Assembly: GCF_004348325.1 (NCBI RefSeq)
Contig: NZ_SMKF01000024.1
Location: 1-46,520, forward strand
Direction: 5' to 3'
Length of the DNA: 46,520 bases
Source: Micromonospora sp. KC213
GTDB lineage: Bacteria > Actinomycetota > Actinomycetes > Mycobacteriales > Micromonosporaceae
Below the pieces are notes generated by a model. It ran no database searches. It saw nothing but the letters and a program-made list of their open reading frames with translations, and was not told the origin of the DNA. Of the stretch, positions 31,451 through 39,482 are shown one piece after another. The number at the start of each line of letters is the position of its first letter. Within the stretch, counting starts at the first letter, position 1. The position numbers and the translations under genes are program-made.

Positions 31451-32881
31451 GTGAGCGAACCTGTCAAACCAGCCCAGGGTGGCCGGCAAGCGGGCGCACC
31501 CGGCTGGTCACCAGCGCTCGAGGGGTTGCGGGCGGTGGCCGTGCTCGGCGTGCTCGTCCACCACGTTTCCTACCTGAGCGGTCTCACGACCGCACCGGGA
31601 CACTTCGGTGGACTCCTGGCCCGACTCGACGTGGGAGTGACTCTTTTCTTCGCTCTGTCCGGCTTTCTCCTCTACCGACCATTCGCCGCCGCCACCATTG
31701 ACGCTCGCCCCCAACCGCCCGTCGGCAGATATCTCTGGCATCGCGCCCTGCGCATTCTGCCCGGGTACTGGGCAATGGCAGTCGTCGCGCTGGTGTGGCT
31801 CAACATCGATTACCTGCACTCCGTCCGGGACTGGGCGATCCCGCTGCTCCTGGTGCACATCTACCAGCCGTTGCAGCTGCCCGTCGGCATGGAACAGACC
31901 TGGAGCCTCGCCACAGAGGCAGCCTTCTACCTCGCGTTACCCCTGTTCGCCGTCCTCGGCCGGCGGATGGGTGGCCGTACTCCCCGGGCCCGTGCCCGGC
32001 GGCAGCTCATCCTGGGCGTCCTGCTCATCATGGCCGGGCTGGTCTGGAACGTGTACGCCCACGGGCCGGGCGCGCCACTGCCGATGCTCGCGGTGCTGTG
32101 GCTTCCCGCGTACCTGGACTGGTTCGGCCTCGGCATGGTGCTCGCGGTGCTCGCGTCCTGGCCGGTCAGCGCGGCCGAAACACCCGTCCTCAGCGGGTTC
32201 TACCCGGGAGCGTCGCACAGTGAGCCGGACCCGTGGCTGGCGACGCCGCGAGGGCTGCGCGTCATCACCTTCGCTCCCGGTACGTCATGGCTCATCGCCG
32301 GCGTGCTGCTCTGGATCGCGAGTACCCCGATCGCCGGCCCCCGAGGCGTCGAAGCCGCCGGCACGGTGGAGTCGCTGACCGAACACCTGCTGTTCGCCAT
32401 GGTGGTGTGGTTCGTGATCGCTCCCCTCGTCGGCCCACGGACAGGCCGGCTACCCCACATCCTTCTCGGCCACCCGGTGGTCCGCTTCCTCGGCCGGATC
32501 TCCTACGGCATCTTCCTGTGGCACCTGCTGGCGATCGAGGTCTGCCTCCGCCTGCTCGGTTTCACCCGGTTCAACAGCTCGTTCTGGGGCCTGCTGCTGC
32601 TCAGCCTGGCCCTCACCATCCCCGCCGCCGCCGCCAGCTACTACCTGATCGAGTGGCCGCTGCAGTGGCTGCGTCGGCACGTCGACGCCCGGACGCGACG
32701 CCCGGAAGCGGAACCCGAACCACCGTCCCGCCCGCTTGTTGACGCAGGCGAACCCACCCCGGTTCCCGCGCTCCAGGGCGCGGCGTCGACGCCACCGGGC
32801 CAGCCAGCCCTCTCGGCCGGTCTCGTAACGGCCCCGGACCCGGCGGTACCGCAGCACCAGGGCGGCCACGGCGACCAGTAA
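31451..32881 (+). CDS. Acyltransferase family 3 membrane protein
   Basis: This 476-aa protein has about ten transmembrane helices and the acyltransferase-3 signature LEGLRAVAVLGVLVHHVSYL with its catalytic His. Next is the RALRILPGYW region typical of OafA-like O-acetyltransferases. It ends the core with YYLIEWPLQWLRR near residue 415. It probably transfers an acetyl or other acyl group to a surface glycan. The last 140 or so codons overlap, antisense, the 3' part of the AftD-like gene; the final 60 residues are Pro/Ala/Glu-rich and unlike the family, so the true C-terminus may be shorter in function. Confidence 0.85.
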   Translation: MSEPVKPAQGGRQAGAPGWSPALEGLRAVAVLGVLVHHVSYLSGLTTAPGHFGGLLARLDVGVTLFFALSGFLLYRPFAAATIDARPQPPVGRYLWHRALRILPGYWAMAVVALVWLNIDYLHSVRDWAIPLLLVHIYQPLQLPVGMEQTWSLATEAAFYLALPLFAVLGRRMGGRTPRARARRQLILGVLLIMAGLVWNVYAHGPGAPLPMLAVLWLPAYLDWFGLGMVLAVLASWPVSAAETPVLSGFYPGASHSEPDPWLATPRGLRVITFAPGTSWLIAGVLLWIASTPIAGPRGVEAAGTVESLTEHLLFAMVVWFVIAPLVGPRTGRLPHILLGHPVVRFLGRISYGIFLWHLLAIEVCLRLLGFTRFNSSFWGLLLLSLALTIPAAAASYYLIEWPLQWLRRHVDARTRRPEAEPEPPSRPLVDAGEPTPVPALQGAASTPPGQPALSAGLVTAPDPAVPQHQGGHGDQ

Positions 32882-35800
32882 CAGCCCGGTCGGGACCACC
32901 TCGAGCAGGTCGACCAGCATCTCGTCGCCGATCCGGGCCGACCACCACCGCTCGGTCGCGTGGCCCGTGAGGCCGAGGAGGGCCGGCAACCAGATCCACA
33001 CCGGCGAGGGCACCCGGCGCGGGTGCAGCACGACGACCACCAGGGCACAACCCAGACCGACCGGCCCGCCGAGCAGCGCCGGAACGCCGACCGCGAGCAG
33101 CGGCGCGGTGGGCATGGTGTCCGGCACCACGGGGTACGTGGGCCGCTGGCGCCGGGCGGGAATTATCGCGGCGACGAGCAGCACCATGAGCAGACCGGCC
33201 GCGACCCGCAGGATCAGTTGGTACTGCTCGCCGGGCGCGAAGACCATCTCGACCCGTCCACCGGCACCGGCCGGCACCCGCCAGGCCTGCTTCCAGCCGT
33301 CGATGCGCGCTGGTTCCAGTCGAGCGCCGTCGAGTGTGGCCTGCCAGCCCGGGTTCGCGTTCTCCGGCACGACGAGGTAGCCGTCGTCGCCCGGCCCAAC
33401 CTCGACGGTCCGGCGACGGTCCTGCCAGCCGGCGACACTCACCGACCGGACGTACGGCTCGTCGTCGGCTCGTCGTGGACCGCTGTCCAGAATCACGGTG
33501 TCGACGACGAACCTGTGCGGCGGAGCGGACACCTCGGTCGGTCCGGCCGCCAACCGCACCCGTTCCGCCGCGGAGCGGGATCCTGAGCCCTTGACGGCCC
33601 CGCACGAGCGGTACCGCAGGGGGCGCAGGTCGCGTAGGTCGCGGAGCGAACTGGCGGCCGTCGTCGCCACCGGCTTACCGTCGACGACGATGGTCGGCCC
33701 CGCGCCGCACGGCAGGGTGACCGGTCGGGCGAGGTCCCGTGGCTGGTTGGCCTCGGGTACGGCTCCGACGTCCACCCCGCTCAGTCCGACCGGCAGCGTC
33801 TGCGGTTCGAACAACGCGATCGACCGGTTCACCCGCGGCAGGGTCGAGGTCACGGAGACGAAGACGCTGCGTGTACGCAGCGCCTTGAACCGGACCATGC
33901 CGTCCGGACCCACCGTCGCCTGCCGGATGCCGTCGTCACCGGTGACCTGCACCGTCTTCGGTGGGGCCGCGACCAGAGTCGCCGGGAAGCGCAGGCGGAT
34001 CCAGCTGACCTTCCGCCGATTCGCCCAACGCAACTCGATCGTGGGCTGGTGGTCCTCCGGATCCGCCCACCACGCGGTGCCGTCGTCACCGTCGCCCAGC
34101 GCGCGGGACGAGGCCACCGGATCGGAGAACCAGGTGCTGGACGTCGTGAAGCGGGGTCCGCCGACCATCTCGTCGTACCGCTGGAGAGCGGTGGCCGGCG
34201 TGGGACGGGCCAGACCGGTGATCCGGGCGGTCGACGCCGCCGGAAGCGTGAAGCGGCGCGGGTCGAGTCCCGGCTCCTCGCCCTGACGGATCAGGTCGGG
34301 GGCGCAGAGGTAGTGGTCGCCCGCGTACGTGCAGGCCGGGCGGTCGATCGCCCGGCGGGCGAGCACCACCATTGCCGGCGCCTCGGACCCGGCAGGTGTC
34401 TCCGGCAGGCGCAGGTACCGCTCCGGATCCAGGTACGGGATCCGCAGCTCACGGATGCCCACCCGGCGGCCCGGGACGTCTCGGTCGGCGACACCGTCGA
34501 TCGTGACGCGGATCCAGTCGGTCGCTCCGGAGGGGAGCGTCAGTCGCGCCGGGGTCGTCCCGGAACGCTCGGTCCCATGTACGGACGAGCCGGCGGCGGT
34601 GCTCACCTCCACCCGGGTCACCGGGGCGCCGAGCAGTTCGTCCTCGACCACCTGGAGGTCGATCGAGCCGATGCGCACCGGTCGCGGAAACCGGACCTCC
34701 AACCACTGGCCGACGGGCTTACGCGCACCATCGGACAACCAGGCTGTGCCGGTGTCACCGTCGACCGCGGAGTACGGCGAGGCCGACGCATCGCGCAGTC
34801 CAACCGGCCCGGTGACGTCGGCTGCCGTGGACGACGCCCGCACCTGTGTCGCGTCGTCGTAACCGGCGGTCGTCAGCGACGACCGCCAGGCCGGGTCGAT
34901 GATGTCGTGCACCGCCCGGGGCAGCCGGGGGCTCTCGTCCGGGGTGAGCGTCCGCGAGACGTTCCCCCGGACCAGGCCGAAGTCGACCTCGCGTTTTCGT
35001 AGGCTGTCCGCCAGCACGGTCCGCGCCCCGGCCGCCCCCCCGGCGTCGCCATCGACGATCACCGGCCGGTCGTCGAGCGCCCCGACGTCGGCCAGGTCGA
35101 GCAGCGTCTCCGGCGCGCCCACCAGGTTCAGCGGCTGCGCGGCGTCGACGAGGTCGACCCGCTGCGCCGGACGCTCCACCCGGTAGATCTCCACCGCCGG
35201 ATAGCGCCGGTGCAGTCCGTAGTCCCAGGCCCCGCCGAAGTCCGGCTCCGCCCCCACGGTCGGGCCGAACTCGGCGACCCGGGACAACCCCGGTGCACTG
35301 TCCAGGGTCCGGTGCACCAGCACCGGCCAGGCCGCCGCGCCGAGGGCCGGACGGAGGTCGTTTCGGACGACGAGGTACCGCACCCCGAGTCGACCGAGGA
35401 CGTCCGTCAGCCCGGGCGACAGGGCACCCGTGGCCAGCCGTTCGTCGATCGCGGACAGCAGCCGGGCGTTGCCGACCGATCCGGCCGGCACCAGCGCGCG
35501 CACCGCCCACCGCGACTCCAGCAGCGGCTGGATCGGCTCGTCCAACGATCGTCCCCACCCGTACTCGGCGAAGTTCGACCCCGGCACCAGCAGTGTCGTG
35601 CCGTACCCCGCGTGCCGGTCGAGCCAGTCGACCGTCTGGCGCCAGTGCTCCGGAATCCCGGGGAAACCGCCGGGCGCCGCGAGACCCGCTGTGCCGGCGC
35701 CGGTGGCCACGGCGACGAGCGCGACCGCGGTGAAACCGATCGCCGCACGGCGGGGCGCCAGGTTGGCCGGCCGGGGAAACCGGCGGATCGCGGCGATCCG

Positions 35801-37000
35801 GCCGACGCTGTCCAACAGGTGGGCGGCGGCGAGAGCGAGCGGCAGCCGGACGACGACGTCGAACTTGTGCAGGTTGCGGAGCGCCGCGAGTGAACCGTCG
35901 AGGAGCTCCCGCATGGTCCCGGCGAACGCCGCGCCGCCGACCGAGAGGTTGCCCGCGGTCAGCGTCAGCAACCCCACCAGCGCCGCGATGAGCAGGAATC
36001 GTCGCTCCGGCAGGTCCCGACGGGCCAGGCCGGCCACGCCGAGGCAGGCGACGAGCGCGGTGGCGAGCGTAAGCCACGGCACCGTGACCAGTGCCCAGCC
36101 GGACCGCCACCAGGGCACCCCGTCGACGGCCAGGTAACCCACCCAGTGAGTGACCCCGCGTACCGCGGCCGGGAGGGAACTCGCGCTGGTGGTGACCGCC
36201 GCGCTCTCGGTGTACGGCAGGAACGGGAAGCCGTAACGCTGCATGAGCAGCAACGGAACCAGCCACCAGAAGGTGGCGAGGGCCATCGCCAGCGTCCACC
36301 ACGCGAACAGACGCCACCGGCGACGACCCGGCGGACGGGTCACCACGTACAGGAAGGCCGGTAGGACGGCGCACGCGGCGGCGGCACCGTTCGCGCCGCC
36401 CATGCACACCGCCGCCAGGCCGCTGAGCGCCGCCGCTCGGCGGAGCGAGCCGCCGGCGGCGCCGCGGACCAGCGGCAGCACCACCCAGGGGGCGACGCAA
36501 TACGGCAGCAACTCCAGTGAGACGGTGCCCACCAGGCTGAGCGCCCGGGGTGAGAGCGCGAACATCGCACCCGCCACCAGTCGGGTGGCCGACCCGCCGA
36601 TCTCCAGCGCGCGGGCCAACCGCACCGTGCCGGTGAACGCCACGCAGAGCAGAGCCGCCATCCACAACCGCTGGACGAACCACGTCGGCAGGCCCACCGC
36701 CTCGCCGAGAACGAAGAACGGCCCCATCGGGACGAAGTAGCCCACCGCCTGGTTCTGCAGCGTCCCGAACTGCCACTCTGACGTCCACAGGACGGCTGCC
36801 CGGGCGAGGAACCCGCCGGGGTTCACGGCCATGTCCAGCTTCGTGTCGGGTACGACGAGACCCGGCTCCTGCGTGACGCAGAGACCGGTCAGGGCCAGAC
36901 AGACCAGCAGTTCACGCAGACGCCACACCGCCACGGACACCGGTGTGGTGGAGGCTCCGGTGGTACGTCGGGCGGTTGACCAGCCGCTCAGCACTGCCAT
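32450..37000 (-). CDS. AftD-like alpha-(1->3)-arabinofuranosyltransferase (DUF3367)
   Basis: This 1516-aa protein has an N-terminal GT-C membrane domain of about a dozen helices, with the acidic loop VVPDTKLDMAVNPGGF expected to hold the catalytic Asp. Large periplasmic parts follow, including two discoidin-like beta-sandwiches near residues 730-800 (SAVDGDTGTAWLSDG) and 965-1010 (GDDGTAWWADPED), and a C-terminal membrane pair. AftD adds alpha-1,3 arabinofuranose branches in mycobacterial wall glycans. The ATG at 37000 overlaps the GT4 stop. The last 140 residues are antisense to the acyltransferase gene and charged and Gln/Glu-rich. Confidence 0.88.
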   Translation of the reverse strand: MAVLSGWSTARRTTGASTTPVSVAVWRLRELLVCLALTGLCVTQEPGLVVPDTKLDMAVNPGGFLARAAVLWTSEWQFGTLQNQAVGYFVPMGPFFVLGEAVGLPTWFVQRLWMAALLCVAFTGTVRLARALEIGGSATRLVAGAMFALSPRALSLVGTVSLELLPYCVAPWVVLPLVRGAAGGSLRRAAALSGLAAVCMGGANGAAAACAVLPAFLYVVTRPPGRRRWRLFAWWTLAMALATFWWLVPLLLMQRYGFPFLPYTESAAVTTSASSLPAAVRGVTHWVGYLAVDGVPWWRSGWALVTVPWLTLATALVACLGVAGLARRDLPERRFLLIAALVGLLTLTAGNLSVGGAAFAGTMRELLDGSLAALRNLHKFDVVVRLPLALAAAHLLDSVGRIAAIRRFPRPANLAPRRAAIGFTAVALVAVATGAGTAGLAAPGGFPGIPEHWRQTVDWLDRHAGYGTTLLVPGSNFAEYGWGRSLDEPIQPLLESRWAVRALVPAGSVGNARLLSAIDERLATGALSPGLTDVLGRLGVRYLVVRNDLRPALGAAAWPVLVHRTLDSAPGLSRVAEFGPTVGAEPDFGGAWDYGLHRRYPAVEIYRVERPAQRVDLVDAAQPLNLVGAPETLLDLADVGALDDRPVIVDGDAGGAAGARTVLADSLRKREVDFGLVRGNVSRTLTPDESPRLPRAVHDIIDPAWRSSLTTAGYDDATQVRASSTAADVTGPVGLRDASASPYSAVDGDTGTAWLSDGARKPVGQWLEVRFPRPVRIGSIDLQVVEDELLGAPVTRVEVSTAAGSSVHGTERSGTTPARLTLPSGATDWIRVTIDGVADRDVPGRRVGIRELRIPYLDPERYLRLPETPAGSEAPAMVVLARRAIDRPACTYAGDHYLCAPDLIRQGEEPGLDPRRFTLPAASTARITGLARPTPATALQRYDEMVGGPRFTTSSTWFSDPVASSRALGDGDDGTAWWADPEDHQPTIELRWANRRKVSWIRLRFPATLVAAPPKTVQVTGDDGIRQATVGPDGMVRFKALRTRSVFVSVTSTLPRVNRSIALFEPQTLPVGLSGVDVGAVPEANQPRDLARPVTLPCGAGPTIVVDGKPVATTAASSLRDLRDLRPLRYRSCGAVKGSGSRSAAERVRLAAGPTEVSAPPHRFVVDTVILDSGPRRADDEPYVRSVSVAGWQDRRRTVEVGPGDDGYLVVPENANPGWQATLDGARLEPARIDGWKQAWRVPAGAGGRVEMVFAPGEQYQLILRVAAGLLMVLLVAAIIPARRQRPTYPVVPDTMPTAPLLAVGVPALLGGPVGLGCALVVVVLHPRRVPSPVWIWLPALLGLTGHATERWWSARIGDEMLVDLLEVVPTGLLLVAVAALVLRYRRVRGRYETGREGWLARWRRRRALERGNRGGFACVNKRAGRWFGFRFRASRPGVDVPTQPLQRPLDQVVAGGGGGDGEGQAEQQQAPERAVEPGETEQAEADLDRQQVPQEDAVGDPAEEADHRVAEKDVG

Positions 37001-38463
37001 TCCGGAGCGCCGGTGAGGAGTTCCTCGACGGACGCCGCCCGCTCTGTCACGGCCGAGGCCGGCACACCGGCCCCGGTCAGCACCGCGCGCACCGCGGCCG
37101 GGTCCGCCGCCGGAACGAGGATCCACAGCGTGCCGTTCCCGACGGCGGTGTGCCGGGAACGTGGCAGGAGCGGAGCGATCCGGGCGAGGACGTCGTCCGG
37201 CTGGTCGGTGCGGACCAGGAGGCAGGTGTCCGGCGGGACGTCCACCCGCCGATCCGCGGCACGGCGGGCCCTCCCCGGCAGGGCCTGCGGGGTGAGCAGG
37301 TCGCCAAGCACATCGCGGACCCGCTCACCGGTGCCCGACCAGCGGAACGACCCGCTCCACCGTCGGCACTCGGCGGCCATCCGTTCCGCGTTGCCGGGGA
37401 CGGAAAGCCAGTCGAGTGCCCGGTCGAGGCCCTCGGCGAGTTCGCCGGCCGGGTCGTCGGCCTCGGTCACCAGCCATCCGGTCCGCCCGGGCCGTACGGC
37501 GTCACGCAGCCCTTCCACGTCGAAGGCGACCGTGGGCAGGCCGGCTGCCGCCGCCTCCATGACGACCAGCCCCCATCCCTCGCCCCAGGAGGCGGAGACG
37601 TGCAGCCACGCGGCGTCCACCAGGGCGTCCCGCCGCACCGCCGGGAGGTGGCCGTGGACGGTGACCAGGTCGGCCAGTCCCCGGTTGGCGGCACACCGGC
37701 GGATCGTCTCCACGTCCGGTCCGCCGCCGACGATGTCCAGACACAGGTCGGGTCGCCGGACGCGGAGCCGGTCGACGGCGTCGAGCAGGAGGTTCACCCG
37801 CTTGTGCGGGGTCACCCGGCCGACGCAGACCAGCCGGGGTCGGGGGTCGCGTGCCCGGCGCTCGCGCGCCGCACCGGGGGACGCGTCGGCGCCGTTCGGC
37901 ACCACGACGACCGGGGCGCTCCAGCGCAGCCGGTCCCGTACGGCCCGGGCGGTGGAGGGGGAGACGGCGACAGTCACGCCGTCGCGGTACACCCGCCGGG
38001 CCACCGGTCCCTCCAGCCACGCGCCGAACCGGCCCACCACGGGGCCGAAGTACAGCCGGAACTGGCGGTCGTGCACGTGGTGGATCACGCACAGCACCGG
38101 CACACCGCGCGGCAGGACCAGCGGACTGAAGAAGGGTATGCCGTTCTGGCAGTCGATCACGGCGTCGAACCGACGTCGGCGACGCAGGAGCCAACCCAGC
38201 ACCCGGGGGTAGACGCCCCATCGGCCGCCACGCCGGACGACCCGGATGCCGTCGCGCGTCTCCTCGGCGCTCTGGCCCGGTCCACGAGCGGTGACGAAGG
38301 TGACCTCGGCACCGGTTGTCGCCAGGTCCCGGGCGACCCGCCAGGCGTACGCCTCGGCCCCGCCGGCATCCGGGTGCCACGGATCCTTCCAGTTCAGAAT
38401 CGCGAGACGACGCCCCGCGACGGTGTCGGTGACGGGATCGGTCCGGGACGGGGAGGCGGTCAC
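36988..38463 (-). CDS. Glycosyltransferase family 4 (GT-B)
   Basis: This 491-aa protein has the GT4 layout: N-terminal donor-gating GGAEAYAWRVARDLA, then VCVGRVTPHKRVNLLLDAV, and the nucleotide-sugar EX7E region GEGWGLVVMEAAAAGLPTV. It transfers a sugar from a nucleotide donor to a growing glycan on the cytoplasmic face. The GTG at 38463 overlaps the GT2 stop (GTGA), and its own stop overlaps the AftD-like start. About 100 C-terminal residues resemble no catalytic motif and may be an accessory domain. An upstream extension to 38814 is antisense-like and rejected. Confidence 0.9.
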   Translation of the reverse strand: MTASPSRTDPVTDTVAGRRLAILNWKDPWHPDAGGAEAYAWRVARDLATTGAEVTFVTARGPGQSAEETRDGIRVVRRGGRWGVYPRVLGWLLRRRRRFDAVIDCQNGIPFFSPLVLPRGVPVLCVIHHVHDRQFRLYFGPVVGRFGAWLEGPVARRVYRDGVTVAVSPSTARAVRDRLRWSAPVVVVPNGADASPGAARERRARDPRPRLVCVGRVTPHKRVNLLLDAVDRLRVRRPDLCLDIVGGGPDVETIRRCAANRGLADLVTVHGHLPAVRRDALVDAAWLHVSASWGEGWGLVVMEAAAAGLPTVAFDVEGLRDAVRPGRTGWLVTEADDPAGELAEGLDRALDWLSVPGNAERMAAECRRWSGSFRWSGTGERVRDVLGDLLTPQALPGRARRAADRRVDVPPDTCLLVRTDQPDDVLARIAPLLPRSRHTAVGNGTLWILVPAADPAAVRAVLTGAGVPASAVTERAASVEELLTGAPEWQC

Positions 38464-39317
38464 GGCCGCAGAACCACGGTGGCGGCGCCACCGGTCACGT
38501 CGGGTTGCACCGGGAGATTGACGACCGGCACGGTCGACAAGGTCGGGGTCGACAGGGTCGAGGGCGCCGGTACGGTCGCCTCCCGTCGCAGCTGCCAGGA
38601 GATCGCCGCGAGTTCCAGGAAACTGCGCCATCCGTGGCGCAGCGTGGAGAAGGTGGAGCCGGGTACGTCGACCCAGTTGACCGGGATCTCCACCAGCCGG
38701 GCGCCGGCACGCTCGGTACGTCCGAGCACCTCGACGTCGAACGCGAAACCCCCGCACCGCAGCGGCTCGAAGGCCCGGCGCGCGACATCGGCGCGGAAGA
38801 ACTTGTAGCCGCACTGCGTCTCACCGACGCTCTGCACCACCTGACGGACGGCGCTTCGGAACGCCACCGCGCCCCACCGCCGCAGCGAGCTGTGCCGGTC
38901 CTGCACGACCGAATCCGGGTGGGCCCGCGATCCCACCACCGCGTCCGCGCCCCCGGCGAGGAGGGCGAGCACGTGCCCGAGGTCGTCGAGCGCGGTCGCC
39001 AGGTCGGCGTCGCAGAAACCCACGTACCGGGCCCGCGTGGCCAGCACGCCGGTACGGACGGCGAAGCCCTTGCCCCGCTCGTCGCAGCGCAGCAGGCGGA
39101 CCGGGACCGGGTTGGCCGGCGCCTCGGCGGCGACGCGGGCGGTGCCGTCGGTGCTCGCGTTGTCGACGACCGTCACCTGACAGGGCACGCCGAGGTCGGC
39201 CAGCGCGGCGCGCAGCAGGACGAGCGTGTCCGGCAGGCGACGTTCCTCGTTGTAGGAGGGGACGATGACGTCGAGGACCGGGGCGGGCGACGACGCCTCA
39301 GGAGGACTCGCCTCCAT
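38460..39317 (-). CDS. Glycosyltransferase family 2, polyprenyl-phosphate type
   Basis: This 285-aa protein has the GT2 A-fold: VIVPSYNEERRLP, VDNASTDGT, the DXD-like CDADLATALDD and ETQCGYKFFRADVARR with GGFAFDVEVLGR. The pattern is that of dolichyl-phosphate glucosyltransferase-like enzymes (ALG5 type). It would make a lipid-phosphate sugar used by the GT-C enzymes in the operon; that substrate link is inference. It lacks membrane helices. The ATG at 39317 follows the DUF2613 gene by 9 bp. Confidence 0.9.
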   Translation of the reverse strand: MEASPPEASSPAPVLDVIVPSYNEERRLPDTLVLLRAALADLGVPCQVTVVDNASTDGTARVAAEAPANPVPVRLLRCDERGKGFAVRTGVLATRARYVGFCDADLATALDDLGHVLALLAGGADAVVGSRAHPDSVVQDRHSSLRRWGAVAFRSAVRQVVQSVGETQCGYKFFRADVARRAFEPLRCGGFAFDVEVLGRTERAGARLVEIPVNWVDVPGSTFSTLRHGWRSFLELAAISWQLRREATVPAPSTLSTPTLSTVPVVNLPVQPDVTGGAATVVLRP

Positions 39318-39326
39318 GAAGCGCCG

Positions 39327-39482
39327 TCAGCGCTCGCCGTACACGATGAGCGGCTGGTCCACCTTGACCGGAGTCGTGCTCGTGACGTAGGACGTCCCGA
39401 GTGAAACGGCCAGGATTCCCAGCACTGCGCCCACCGCCGCGGCCACGATCGCCGTGAGGAGCGGGTTGAAGGATGCCTTCAT
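39327..39482 (-). CDS. DUF2613 small membrane protein
   Basis: A 51-aa protein begins MKASFNPLLTAIVAAAVGAV and has one membrane helix, then a short exported tail ending VDQPLIVYGER. Size, helix and tail match DUF2613, whose mycobacterial member Rv0236A lies beside aftD. Here it is also in the aftD operon. The ATG at 39482 overlaps the stop of the upstream membrane protein in an ATGA. Likely role: small accessory of the GT-C enzyme; inferred from conserved neighbourhood. Confidence 0.8.
   Translation of the reverse strand: MKASFNPLLTAIVAAAVGAVLGILAVSLGTSYVTSTTPVKVDQPLIVYGER

Noticed and set aside
38464..38814. N-terminal extension of the GT4 gene
   Set aside because: It is an alternate frame of the GT2 gene; the GTGA overlap at 38460-38463 marks the real start.
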